Assembly: GCA_023078685.1 (NCBI GenBank)
Contig: JALGAS010000002.1
Coordinates: forward strand, 3,720,001-3,784,000
Origin: Neopestalotiopsis rosae
Taxonomy: Eukaryota > Ascomycota > Sordariomycetes > Amphisphaeriales > Sporocadaceae
Direction of reading: 5' to 3'
DNA: 64,000 bases
The notes under the pieces were generated by a model. It was not told where the DNA came from. It ran no database searches and worked only from the letters and a program-made list of their open reading frames with translations. Made by a program: the position numbers and the translations under genes. This document shows positions 44,873-56,200 of the stretch, piece by piece (the first letter of the stretch is position 1; each line of letters starts with the position of its first letter).

Positions 44873-46247
44873 TCAGCCGGGCCTCTTGATGTCTTGAAAA
44901 ACCAATAATGCTACTTGCTCTTGATGTCTCCGAACATGTTGGCTGTAAGCGTCGGAACCTTGCAGGGGCTCGGCGCAGAGTGGGCATGTCGTGTTCGTAT
45001 CGAGCTTCTTGGCCTGCTTTCCAGACTGCACAAGAAAATCGATTTGACCGTGACTCCACAGAGAATCTCCGTGCCCTGATTCCAGGTGACGCCGAAGCTG
45101 CTGCGATGACTCGAAGCTTTCCGCAGAGTCGATAGGGCAAAGAGCGCATTTCCAGGTCCGCCAGTGGTGCTGGAGAACGTGCTCCATCCACTGGTCTCGG
45201 GTTAGATAGTGCTGGCCGGTATCGTGACAGCTTTCCTCGAGGCAGATGTACGGTCTCAGATCGGAGAATACGTGTTGCATGTGACATTGTTTAGCTAAGT
45301 GATGACTCTTGTTTGGTGCGGGTGGCCTCGTGGCAAAGGATATACGTACTGCCAGGTATGGGGCGTGCTTATGAGGATTACGGTAAAGCAGTATGGGCAT
45401 TCCAAAGTTCCGTCTGGTGACTGTGGTGGCGGTACAGGGATGTCGAGGTTGTTGATCTTTCTCAACTGTGGAGAAGACATCAGACTGCTGTTCACCAGCA
45501 TCTCGTCTTGTGCGGTGGAGACTGGAGATTCGTGATCATTCCCGGTTTGGGTGTTACTTTTGCCGCGAGTTTGCTGTCGAAATTGCCAGTACCGGCGACG
45601 CCGTGCATTGGCCTCAGCCAGCCGTATGGCCAGAAGCAATGGGGTTTCGCGTAGTTCATGGGCCATGATGGCGGATACATCGAGACTAATGTATGCGTCT
45701 TCAACTTTGAAGTGGTGTGCAATCATGTACTGGTCATGAGGCGACGGGGCTTGCGCTGTGCTAGAGAGCTGGTATAAGCAATCCACAATCTCGGTCACGT
45801 CGGCGTGGATTTGCTCCATCTCAGTGTCAAAGCCAGAATAGTTGTTGTCTTGAAGAACAAACACTCGTACGTTGCTTCCTTCTCCTCGTTCGGTTTCCCT
45901 CGTTTCAGAATCCTCACAACTCTGGTCCCATGGTTCGATATTTCCTTCGACGATGGCATTTGCTAAGAATTTCATCAATGCCTGCATGAGTCAACTTTAT
46001 GAGGGTGCGTCTCACCATATTTCAGACAGTCATCAAGATCTCTCAATAGGCTGAGAAGCTGCTTTCGAATATGTGAAGCATCACGAAGCCTAAAGTTTAG
46101 TGAATCAACTCCGGCACGCGAGGCGCCAACATTGCCTATCCAGACTTTGAATCGAGCGAGCTCTTCGGCGATTCTGATGTCGGTGGACAGAGGCGCAGAT
46201 GATACGATACACTGACGCGCCGCTTTGTTGATGGTATCGACCTCCAT
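44873..46247 (-). CDS. C2H2 zinc-finger protein of the fungal acuF-like family, splice-site anomaly
   Basis: Exon 1 is 46247-46016 (MEVDTINKAARQCIVSSAP), carrying the family's N-terminal helical block ELARFKVWIGNVGASRAG and SLNFRLRDASHIRKQLLSLL. A 53-bp intron (45963-46015) leads to exon 2, 45962-45350 or 45346, ending LECPYCFTVILISTPHTW. The last exon encodes QHVFSDLRPYICLEESC and three zinc-finger-like units (WKCALC, HLESGH; CPLC, HVRRH), with the stop at 44873. The family spacing W-x-x-HV-x-DL-x-PY needs an acceptor near 45275, but the sequence there is GCAA, not AG. The only in-phase canonical acceptor I find ends at 45255 (408 aa), and using it deletes HVFSDLR. Function is unknown; such genes are expanded in filamentous fungi. 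It is divergent to the DUF7580 gene. Confidence 0.72.
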
Positions 46248-46771
46248 GGCGATGAGAAATAGCCTCGTTGCGTCAAATAAGAAAGGCGGTGAATGTGGTT
46301 GAGAAATTTTCGACTGGTCAGTTGAAGGGGCTCTAATGGCTGTGAATCCCGTCAGCAAGGACGAGTATTGCTCAACACATAACTTGGGTGTCCGTCTTCG
46401 ATCTTGCTTTTCGAACCATAGGGTAAAATTCTCCGTCGATGTAGAAAAGCTGAACACGCTCACAAGCGATGCAGAATCACTGATCTATTTTGTAGCAAGT
46501 CTTCGAGACAACTGAGTGAAATAAATTATAACGAAAAATAGATGATACCCCTCCATCAGTTATCTCAAGCATGGGAACTGGCTTGGTCTTCCTGCCGCGT
46601 GCGGCTGAGTTCAGCCCGCGTGACACCCTCCTCTTCATAAGCAGCCATCGGCTGCCTCGGCCCCAAACAATCTCTTTCGCTTGGTCGAGAGGCAGTAGTT
46701 GAAATCAATTACCACGATATGTCCAACTGTAGCTACTGATCGACCGCGACTTGACTGAAAATATCCTGGCA
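46248..46771. promoter_or_regulatory. Divergent promoter of the C2H2 / DUF7580 pair
   Basis: 524 bp separate two outward-facing accessory genes. No open frame or clear operator was recognised. A shared promoter is inferred from the arrangement only. Confidence 0.5.
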
Positions 46772-48636
46772 ATGTCAGGCCTGGAGGTACTTGGCATTGT
46801 ACTGGGAGGTTTGCCACTGGTTTTATCGGCACTCAAGAACTACAAGCATTTCCGAGAAGGGGTCACGAGATGGCGCAGGTATTCCAGCGAGATGGCCAGC
46901 GTGATCCGGCAGCTGCAGTCACAGGAATGTATCCTAACGGACTTGTGCGAAAAATTACTCGAAGATCTTGGCCTCGGATCAAGAATCGATGCCATGATCA
47001 AGGATCCATTTGGCCCGCTATGGCAAGACGACAGAGTCATGGACAAGCTGAGACAGCTCTTGTACAGAGACTACACTGTCTTTGAGGCAACCATTGGAGA
47101 AATGTCTACTGCGATTGATGAAATAAAGAAGAAAATTGGTATCGGTCTGGACGGTCAAGTAAGTCGGGAATCTATACTTGAAAGCGGCAATTTCCAGATT
47201 CAAGTCTTGATCAAGTCGGCGCAACATAGTTCATACTAACAAGGTGTTAGGTAAATGTTGGAGAGGCCACGTTGTGGAAACTTGAATCGAAGCGCTTATA
47301 TTTTACGTTCAGCAGAAACGACTATGCATATCTCTTGTGCACACTCAGAGAAGGTAACGAGTGTCTCGAAAACTTGATTCGACACAACAAGGACTTGGAG
47401 CCAAAGCGGAAGAAGAGGTTTCAAACACGTGAAATCAGTCTGCGCCGACTCGTCTCGCAAAACGTCTTTCAGGCTCTACAACATAGCATAGCGTGTACAT
47501 GTGATCATGTCATCGGCCTCGAGCTTTGCCAGGCCAAAATCCATGGAGAGCCAAGGGAGCATGACCATGAGATCGTTTCCCAATTCGAATTTCGGGTGGG
47601 CATTTCTGGAGTGAAACCATCGTGGAATGTTTGGAAAGAAATGCTCCTGGTACCCTCCACAGTTATACAAGACAGTCAATTGGAGAGCATCTCATCGATA
47701 CCATCACTTGTATCACAAGATCCGAGCAAAGGCCAGAAGAGCTTCTGGCGGCCATTTCGCAACAAAAGTTCAATTTCAGTTCGCTCGGAGCAAGACGCGA
47801 CATGTACGGAAACCCATCATGTGCAGTCGATTTCTCTGCAATCGCCTGATACCACGCCGATCAAAATCGCCAGCACGCAGGCCAATCAGATAGAGGATCT
47901 GTGTTCAACGATCCTGGAGTCTAATGAACAGACATCCTCGTTCCACGGCTCTATTTCAACCTACCAACCGGCCGACTTCACGGACTTTGATATCCACACT
48001 GCTACAGCCTCGGATGGCAAAACATGTGACCTCGTCACGCTCGATCAATTACTCAGACAGAACGACGATTCATCGATCCAACTATCTTACACGCAAAAGA
48101 TTCGACTCGTCTACCTGGTATCCAATGCCGTGCTACAATTACCAGAAAAGTCCTGGTGGACCGAAGCTTCCCTGAGTAGAGACATTGTATTTATTCAGAA
48201 ACAAGGCTCAGTCGACTATCAACGCGTTTTCATCGGCCGAGAAGCTGTTGCCGACAAAAGTCCACTACCGCTGATCTCTAGCGAGGTCACGGTCAGGCCC
48301 CGACGAACGGTTCGAAACTCGGCGTTGCTGGCCTTGGCTATTGTTCTCGTGGAAATCATGCTGGCGAAACCTTTTGAGGAGCTGCGCGCCGAGACGACAC
48401 CTTGGAACGCGGTCGCCATCCCCGACGCGCGGTCGGACCTGGAAGCCGTGCAAAAGCTGGCCCACCGCGTCCATAACGAATTTGGCTCCGCCTTAGGCAG
48501 TGCGATATGGCGCTGCGTCATGGGCGATTTTGACTGTGCGACCATTAGTCTGGAGGATGAAGAGTTTCGCCACGAGTTTCATGTCGGCGTTGTTGCGCTG
48601 TTGGGAGACAATATGAAGTATGCTGGGCTGGCATAG
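46772..48636 (+). CDS. DUF7580-type protein: helical N-terminus plus degenerate kinase-like C-lobe
   Basis: Exons 46772-47158 and 47251-48636 with a 92-bp intron (branch ACTAAC), giving 590 aa. The N-terminus MSGLEVLGIVLGGLPLVLSA is a hydrophobic helix followed by amphipathic helices to about 130, a layout typical of this fungal family and reminiscent of HeLo-type membrane-acting bundles. The C-terminal 200 residues read like a stripped kinase C-lobe: LVTLDQLLRQ, YTQKIRLVYLVSNAVLQLP, then SALLALAIVLVEIMLAKPFE (alpha-F-like) and WRCVMGDFDCATISLEDEEF. No glycine loop, VAIK lysine, HRD or DFG motif is seen, so catalysis is unlikely. The ATG at 46772 is used because the longer frame starts with a TTG. 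Family naming is from memory; function is unknown, and a regulated-death or non-self role is speculative. Confidence 0.8.
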
Positions 48637-48905
48637 TGTAGAGGCGTCTATGGTCTCGGGCTTGCAGCGTCCGCAAGATTTAGCATGACGGTATGGCATA
48701 CTCAAGCACAACTGAGGACCCATGGGGATCACACCGCAAAGACACCTCGAAATGATTATTTGTCCTACTGGGATAACGGTTATGGAGTTTCGTGTGTGTC
48801 ATCTCCTGTCTATTTGTATTCTACTGCCCTTGGTATAACATCTAGGTGAGATATTATGCACTGATTCTACTCTAATGGACTGTATCAAAGCACAAACGAC
48901 CGCTT

Positions 48906-49972
48906 TCACGATTGCGCCACCTTTTCGGCCTTGATCAAAAACACAATCGACGCCGCAGGCGCCAGCCAGACTACCTCGTGGCCAATGGCCTCCATCAGAA
49001 ACCGCGACGCCGCCGAGTGCATGGTCAAGGCCAGGAAATCGGCCGGCTCGTGGGCAAAGATATCCTCGAGCACGGTGTGCTCGCGAACGATGCCCTCGGC
49101 GTCCGTCTCGCGCACGTCGGGCCGGAACAACTCGTCGGCCTCGGCGAAGCCGTCCTCAAAGACGCACTCGGGGAAGTTGTCCCTGATCCACGACTTGGGG
49201 CTGCGGCGGTCGCACGTGTGCTTGCCCATCTGCTCGCGCAGCAGCTCCTTGACCAGGGGGCGATAGGGCAGGCCGCGGCTGGCGGCCAGGTCCTGGTAGA
49301 TGATGCGCGACGTCTTGAGGCACCGCTGCAGGGGGCTGCAGTACAGGGCCGGGAACGGCATGTCGCGCTCCCGTATGAGCTCGGCCCAGATGCGGCCCGT
49401 CTCGATGGCTTGCTGCTGGCCCTTTTCCGTCAGGTCGGCGTCGGCCCATGTCACGGTCCCGTCGCCGTCTAAGAGGGCCCAGTGACCCTGAATAAAACCC
49501 GAAAATCATCATGTCAGTTTATTTCCACACCGACTATTCAGATAGAAGCATGAATGTCATTTCTGACTTACCTCCCACTCCTTGGTCCCGACTTTGGCCT
49601 CTTGCACATTATGATAGCCCTGACCATGTCGCGTGACAAAGACGACCTTGTATGTAACGCCATCTGCGGCGTTCTTGTTGAGGTCCTTGATATGTTCGGC
49701 AAAGGCTGGCCATGAGGCTTTTGTGCCGTCACTCTCGGATGAGGCAGTGTCTTTCAGATAGCTTCGTGGAAGCAAGCCAAGGTCTTTCTGGGTAATCTAT
49801 TGGAGAAGGGCATAAGCTTCAGAAGGAAAAGAAGTGATTGGGTCGGGAAGTGAGTGACCTTTTGAGATGTGTTCTCCACGTCGCCTTCCATGGCCTCCTG
49901 GGCGATGAAGTAGCCCTGGAGACTCTGAAATTGATAGACCCGCTTGGGGCTAGGAGTAGAATCGGCAGTCAT
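48906..49972 (-). CDS. Histidine phosphatase (phosphoglycerate-mutase-like) family protein
   Basis: Three exons: 49972-49859, 49796-49572 and 49487-48906, with introns of 62 and 84 bp, giving 306 aa. The phosphohistidine signature VVFVTRHGQGYHN places the nucleophile at His95. Other active-site features are YCSPLQRCLKTS, the acidic E-D-G-F-A-E-A-D-E region and the second histidine in LALTMHSAASRFL. It resembles fungal Pmu1-like cytosolic phosphatases rather than glycolytic mutase. The first donor is a weaker AAG-GTCACT, but it keeps frame and family continuity (TSQKITQKDLGLLPRSY). Substrate unknown. It is divergent to the SDR gene and could be incidental to the nearby biosynthetic genes. Confidence 0.9.
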
Positions 49973-50850
49973 GGTTACGTCTTTGCTCTCTCTACTTGAG
50001 GACAAGAGGTATAGGATACAGTCGCCAGGAATGATACTAGCGCAAGGTGTATATTTGTTCTGAGTGGCTATCAAGCACGACAGAGTTTCCGCTTATGATC
50101 ATGGGGAAACAGGTTAGGGGTGAGAAGACATTGGATGCGGGGTTGTTCTAGGATCTAAACTGGTGGATTATACCGAGACCCGCTTTTGCCCATGGCTGTA
50201 ACCTGGTATACTGTATACTTACGACTGCCCAATTCAGTCAAGATGTTGCACTATGAGGACTATATTACGATATGATCAAGTTCATTCACTTGTATCCTGC
50301 ATATTCGTTGGGTCATGACGACAATCATGTTCGTGGCAGCACTTGACTTGATACCGACCGACAAGAGATAGAAGACCAACAGCATCACTTCAACAAGAAT
50401 CAGCACTAAATGTTAACTCCACAAGCTACCGGAGTTACGTAGCTGGCAATAACCACGTCCGAATCCGAGCTGTGGCACATGGAATCGACGACTCCTTTGT
50501 CTGCCAAGCCGACCAATGGTCCGCCGACGGGTAGAAAACTCTCCGGTAGCTTACCATGTCTCCGGTCCCGTGTCAACATGAATCCCGTTGATGGGATAGA
50601 GGTCATCCCGCACGACTACGGTACCTCTATGGCGCTGTTGTATACAGTGGTTGATGACCAATCTATCCCAGACCAGAAAGGTCGAGTATGTCGTTTTTGA
50701 ATGCATATCAGGATATATAACCTCACCTTCAATCGCAATTTGTAAGCGATGCCCTGGACATTGGATCAATACAAGTACTACGCCTCCTAGACGGATAGCA
50801 AACACATCATCTCAAGGCAATCAAATTTGTCAAAAGTAAAATATTCGAGA
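49973..50850. promoter_or_regulatory. Divergent promoter region, histidine phosphatase / SDR
   Basis: 878 bp between two outward-facing genes. The right half contains the doubtful minus-strand small ORF at 50406-50706. No operator recognised with confidence. Confidence 0.5.
50406..50706 (-). CDS. Doubtful small two-exon ORF
   Basis: A minus-strand frame from the ATG at 50706 to 50555 can be joined over an 85-bp intron with good GTAAGC donor and CACAG acceptor (50470-50554) to a 64-nt exon ending in TAG at 50406. The result is 71 aa with a C-terminus reading SDSDVVIASYVTPVACGVNI. The upstream open frame adds a hydrophobic, signal-like stretch but has only a GTG, so a 5' exon may be missing. 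It would overlap the SDR promoter. No family is recognised; it could be a decayed or chance gene. Confidence 0.25.
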
Positions 50851-51904
50851 ATGTCCACCTCCAATGTCTGGCTCATCACGGGCGCAACAAGCGGCATCGG
50901 ACTTGAGATTGCAAAGGCCGCTCTGGCTGCGGGTCACACAGTGATTGCCGGCTGCCGTGATACTTCCAAGAACGCCGCCGTGGTAGCTGATCTGGAAAGA
51001 CAAGGCGCCACTTGGCTGACCCTGGAAGTGGGGGCGGATGATATGGTGGAGGCCAAGATACAGGAATGCGTCGTCAAGTTTGGTCGCGTCGATGTGCTCG
51101 TCAACAATGCCGGATACGGGGTCATGGGGGCTATTGAAGATATCAGGTAAGCAAGTCTCCTTTTTGACAGCAAAGTTTGTTTTCATACATGCGATATTTG
51201 GATTACTAACACTCTTGTCTTCTTCTGAAATTAGTATCGACCAGGTCAGGGCCCAGTTCAACGTTAACTTGCTCGGTCCCTTGCGCACCATCAAGGCTGT
51301 CCTCCCCTCAATGCGTGAGCGCGGGTCCGGCACCATTGTCAACATCAGCAGTACGAACGGCATCATCTCAATGCCTGGTCTCGGAGTCTACGGGGCCAGC
51401 AAATTTGCTTTAGAAGGTATGGCTTCTTCTTTTCTTTCCCTTTTCCCAACGTCAGCCCTCTTGTATCCAATAGTTCTCTAAATCTCAAGCTGACACTTAT
51501 ACTCTTCCAATCAAGGACTCACAGAATCGCTACAAATGGAACTGGCACCCTTCGGGATCCGCGTCCTGCTCGTCGAGCCCGGCATGGTGGCCACGCGCCT
51601 CGCCGACCCCAAGGGCTCCGGCACCGTCGTCCCTTTGAGCGAGCCGTACCGGGAGTCCGTCGTGGGGCAGACGGTGCAGGGGACCCTGGGCGCGTATGCC
51701 GCCGGCATGGGGGCCAGCGCCGAAAAGACGGCGCTCCGCATTGTCGAGGCCGTCGACGGGACTGGGCTGCTGGAGGGTAGAGGCGATGGTGTCAAGCTCC
51801 GGCTGCCGCTGGGCTCGGACGCGGCCGAGGCGTTCCGGAAGAAGGCGGCGGAGTACTCTGGGTTGTTTGATGACTTGAAGGACATTTCTGCCAGTATCAA
51901 TTAA
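50851..51904 (+). CDS. Short-chain dehydrogenase/reductase
   Basis: Three exons: 50851-51146, 51235-51416 and 51516-51904, with introns of 88 and 99 bp, giving 288 aa. This is a classical SDR: cofactor loop LITGATSGIGLEIAK, then NNAG in the VLVNNAGYGVMGAIE segment. The catalytic triad is Ser138 (NISSTNG), Tyr151 and Lys155 (VYGASK). The C-terminal half (EPGMVATRLADPKGSG) fits SDRs acting on ketones or alcohols. The predicted reaction is NAD(P)H-dependent carbonyl reduction or alcohol oxidation; the substrate is unknown. Its position about 1.4 kb from the PKS 3' end makes it a candidate tailoring enzyme. The ATG at 50851 (MSTSNVWLITGA) gives the usual short SDR leader. Confidence 0.93.
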
Positions 51905-52039
51905 TGGATGAGTAATGTGGATAATTGGTTTTTGATCATATATAGTTGATATTGGCTGATCATATGATTGCATTTCAGTCGTACAAGACGGCACATGGTT
52001 ACAGCGCCACACTCTATTTTCTCCGTCTCATGTTGTCAA

Positions 52040-52731
52040 TCATGCAGACAAGACCTTTGACAGGTTCCAAACCGCGAACCCCGTCCCAACAAGCGGGAGC
52101 ATGGCCCGCACCAAGTTCAACCGACTCCAACGACGCAGAAGGCTCCGCGCCTCTTCCAATAGCGCCTGTTCTCGGTCCTCTTCGCTATCTTCATGCCGCG
52201 TAGTATCGGTAGACTTGCCGTTGGCCCCATCCCCTCCGACGATCATCAAGGCCTCGAGCTCGCGAATCGTCCGCATCACAAACAGGAGCGTAAAAGGCAC
52301 GATGCCCACCATCAGGGCGGCCGCGGCCGCGAACCCGCGCCACTCGCTGCTGCTTCTGCCCTGGTAGTGCTGATGACTGTTGGCCACCGCCCACGCCACG
52401 CCCAGGTATGACGCTGCGATGGCGCCGGCGGCGGGCGGCATGACCGACTTGCCCAGGTCGTAGGCCAGGTGCCACTGCTGCAGCAGGACCTCGCGCGGCG
52501 CCGAGGACCGGAGGATGGGCGTGATGGTGAAGAAGGATATGGCGGCGCCGGCGCCTATACAGATTGATTACTTGTCAGTCGAATGATTACGGGCTTTTGA
52601 GGGCGCTATTGCGTTTAAATATAGTATTTTATAGCAGTTATGCAGAACAATAATGACTTACCGGATGCCCATGCCGAGGCAATGATGCTCGCCGTAGCAG
52701 CCAGTGGCAGCGGACTCGTTAGTGTCGTCAT
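52040..52731 (-). CDS. DUF1772 (anthrone-oxygenase-like) membrane protein
   Basis: Two exons, 52731-52662 and 52554-52040, with a 107-bp intron, giving 194 aa. The start MTTLTSPLPLAATASIIASA leads through the splice into SGAGAAISFFTITPIL. There are about four hydrophobic segments: residues about 8-36, about 60-85, GFAAAAALMVGIVPFTLLFV, and the C-terminal MLPLVGTGFAVWNL. The RLNLVRAMLPLVG segment is the DUF1772 signature. The family includes fungal anthrone oxygenases and small membrane tailoring enzymes of polyketide clusters, which oxidise without cofactors. Adjacency to a PKS supports that role but does not prove it; the nearby PKS is reducing rather than anthraquinone-type. Its promoter carries the CGGACA repeats listed separately. 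Confidence 0.87.
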
Positions 52732-53258
52732 TCTGTAAGCGTGTATATTTTCGATGAAACTCGGTGCGATGGCTTTTGATAGCTGGTACGACCTCGTTTG
52801 CGAATGACTTTATGCAGAAAATCTTTTCTTAAGATGAGCTGCTATCAGATGATCGTAGACTCGATCAATTTGTAGCGATAGTAATTAAAGACGTCCCATT
52901 CATGGTGAAATATACAAAAGAGTCTTTTTATGTTTGGTATTGCATCACTCGGACATTTGAGCGGACAAGTAATACAAATATTCTGGACGTGGCACAATTT
53001 TCACCCTATTCGGACATTTCAACGGACATTTTAATGATAATCCTTGAATTGTTGCTACCGTATCACACACACACCCAAAAAGAATTAGTGGGGTCAAGTA
53101 TTGCCCATTCCGGACATCTTGAGATCTCCGATGTGGCAACGGAACCCAGGGCGCGAAACCGGGACTTCGGCTTATTATTGCGAATAACAAAAATATATGG
53201 ATTAACTAACATCTACCGTGTTCCAAGTCATTCGGGCTATGTGCTAATCTCTAGATAC
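52732..53258. other. DUF1772 promoter and PKS 3' flank
   Basis: 527 bp, AT-rich. It contains the paired CGGACA repeats at 52950-53028 and a single copy at 53111. No gene is recognised. Confidence 0.6.
52950..53028. promoter_or_regulatory. Paired CGG-N9-CGG direct repeats
   Basis: CGGACATTTGAGCGGACA at 52950-52967 and CGGACATTTCAACGGACA at 53011-53028: two copies with identical 12-bp half-site spacing. A fifth CGGACA is at 53111-53116. They lie 219-385 bp upstream of the DUF1772 start. CGG half-sites are what Zn2Cys6 factors bind; the function here is inferred. Confidence 0.5.
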
Positions 53259-56200
53259 CTACCCTTCGTACAGGGCAGCTAATTGCTTCGCGATCTTTTC
53301 GCCTAGCGCCTCGAGAGTGCCCATTGACAGCATTTCCAGGACGCTAATGTCAACTTCAAACACCTGCCTCCACCATGCACGCATCTCGACTGCAATCAAA
53401 GAGTCCAGTCCTAGTTCTGCCAGGGACGAGTCGAGGTTCGGCTCTTCGTCCGGCTTCAGGAGCAAAGCAAAGAGCTTCTTCCCAAATTCGCGTGCTAGCA
53501 ACGCCGACGTCTCCGGCTTTCTCAGCACTGCGGGGTTCTGCCGCGCTCCGACGAGCAGAGCCTTTAGCGTGTTTGTGCCACTCACATCGCAACCATTGTT
53601 GCTCTTGTTGGCGTTGAAATATGCAGCCATGCGAGCCTCCTTGCGCAGACGGGCACTGCTGTCAGGACTATCGAGCGGTATCGAAGGGGCGACTCCTATA
53701 AGTATGTTGCCAACTTCTCGGAAGGGTGACGATTCATCATCATAACCGTCTCTGGCTCGTGGCCCGAATTGAGCAGATGGGAGTATAGCACGGCCAAGCG
53801 CCAGCAGGAGCTCTTCTTCCTTGACTGGAAGCCACCCCGTCCCTCGCATCTTCCTCAACAGGTCCTTGTTATCAAATAGATACCCGACCCCTTCCATTGC
53901 GCCGATCGCAAGTGCCGCGCACGCAAGACCCTGTGTCTTGCGGTACTGGACAAAGGAGTCCAGAAAGGTATTTGCGGCTGCGTAATTGGCTTGTCCCGGT
54001 TGCCCCAGCACGCCGGAGAGTGAGCTAAACAGCACAAAGAAGTCCAGTTCTATTCCCTTGTCCTGAGTGATATTGTGCAAATTCCACGTACCCTTGATTT
54101 TGGGCGCGGTTGCTTCACTCCAGTCGTCGATGCTCATCTTCATGAATGACTCGTCTCTAAGAATCATGGCCATATGAATAATGCCTTTGAGCTTATGTGG
54201 AACTCCGTTGACAGTCCGGGCTACGTCACCAGCCTCCCCCACGTCTCCTGCGACAATCTGCACTGAACATCCCGTGCTCTCGATCATGGTAATGAAGTCC
54301 TGTGCCTGGGAACTTGTCCCTCCACTGCGGGATAGAAAGGTCAGATGTCGAGCACCACGCTGCACCATCCAGACTGCGATCGAGTGCCCAAGACCTCCCA
54401 GTCCCCCAATGAGGATGTACGAGGCAGAAGGGTCCAATTCGACTTCAACTCGGCTTTTGATAGCAGAGTCCCCAACTTGCAATCTTCCATCACTATCACG
54501 GATAGATACCACAATCTTACCGAGATGTCGCCCCTGTTGCATATATCTGAACGCGTCCTGAACGCTAGACGCAGGAAAGACCTTGGCCAGGTGGACAGGT
54601 CTAACAAGTCCCTGTTCAAAGTAGGCCATCATGGAGCGTAGAAGCCTGGATAAAGTCAGAATGTCAACACGCGTGGGTCTGTAATAAACAGTGGTGGATG
54701 AGATACTTACCGACTGACAACCTGCGGCTGTTCCGCGCCCATCTGGCGAAGGTCGAAGCTAGAAAAGTTACGGCTGCCGAGGAACAAGCTGAGATCCAGC
54801 TTTCCGGCACCCAACAGGTCGACTTTTCCGATCTCAATCATGGTGCCCCATTTTGCAACACAGCGCCAGGTCGCATGTAGGAGTTCGCCTGACAGCGAGT
54901 TCAGTGCCACATCGACTCCTCGGCCATGAGTTTCTCGCAGGATATCATGGGCAAACATTGTGGAACGTGAGTTGAAAATTCGATTCCCTGGGATGGCAAA
55001 ATTGTCAGAGAGAAACTTGACCTTGTCCTGACTCCCAACGGTGGTAAATATCTCTGCTCCCAGCATACGGGCGACCTGGATGGCAGCAAGACCAACGCCA
55101 CCACAGCCGCTGTGTATAAGAACTGACTATGAATGACCAGAATATTAGTTGGAATGGCCAGATGCTTCACCGTGACTTTTCTCTCGGTTTCTCACCTTTC
55201 CCTGCTCAAGTCGCCCGATGTCGACGAGAGCATGAATAGCAGTCATGAAGACAACTGTCATAGATGCACCTTCAGCAAAGCTCATCTCATCAGGCATTCT
55301 TTCGCAGTGAGTTTCTGGAGCCATGATGACGGAAGAGAATGCCACCGATGCAGTAACAATAACTCGATCACCGATTCGAAACTTTGTGGCGCTGGGCCCA
55401 ATGCGACGCACGATACCGCTGGCTTCAGCGCCGAATCCTGCGTGCTGGCTGCCGAGTGGGATAACTCCCATGGCCTCGAGCACATCCTATATGCCATCGT
55501 TAGTAATTCGATATTGGATTGGATCTTTCATTCGTAAAACTCACTCTGAAGTTGAGGCCGACAGCATGGACCTCGACCTCTACCTCATTATCTCGTGGAG
55601 TTGTGGCAGCGTGAGATGCCCAACCCAGAGAGTCGAGCTTCCCAGGCCGCTCGAGCTGAAGGATCGCCTCGCTATGAAAATTTTGGTCAACTTCGAGCTC
55701 GTCCGTCACGGAGAACGGAAAGAAGCGGCTGGCGCGAACAACACCCTCAGCAATGGAGTACTCGAAGTCGGTTATGTCGTGCTTTTCCCGCTCAGCAATC
55801 CGGCTGAATACTCGTGCCACAGCTTGCGCGCTCTGACTGGAATAAATATTGTCAATCTCGCAAGTGGCAAAGTCAATGGCCATCTCGGAGCGGGCAGTTC
55901 GCGCGACCCCAAGAACAGGTGCGTATCTGGGATCGCGACTGCCGATCTGGGACGGTTTTGTCAGCCAAAGAATCCCGGCTCCAAAATCGCTGACCTGTTT
56001 GAGGAACTTTTTGAAGCGATCCCACTTGTCTTTGTCGATATTCTCGAAGAACGGCGCCTCAAAATCCAGGAACACTATGATATTCCCTGTATCTGTAGGA
56101 ACATCATCGAGTGTACAGCACGAAATCCGGTATCCCTGCGAAGCCAGCACCTTCTCTATTTGATCTGCATGCGGATCTCCTGTATCTCCACAGAGGAGTG

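Noticed and set aside
48912..49472. 186-codon + strand frame
   Set aside because: Antisense of the GC-rich last exon of the histidine phosphatase; no independent support.
52732..53258. RIP-mutated repeat
   Set aside because: The region is AT-rich, but the intact CGGACA repeats and lack of any recognisable element argue for an ordinary promoter; dinucleotide indices were not computed.
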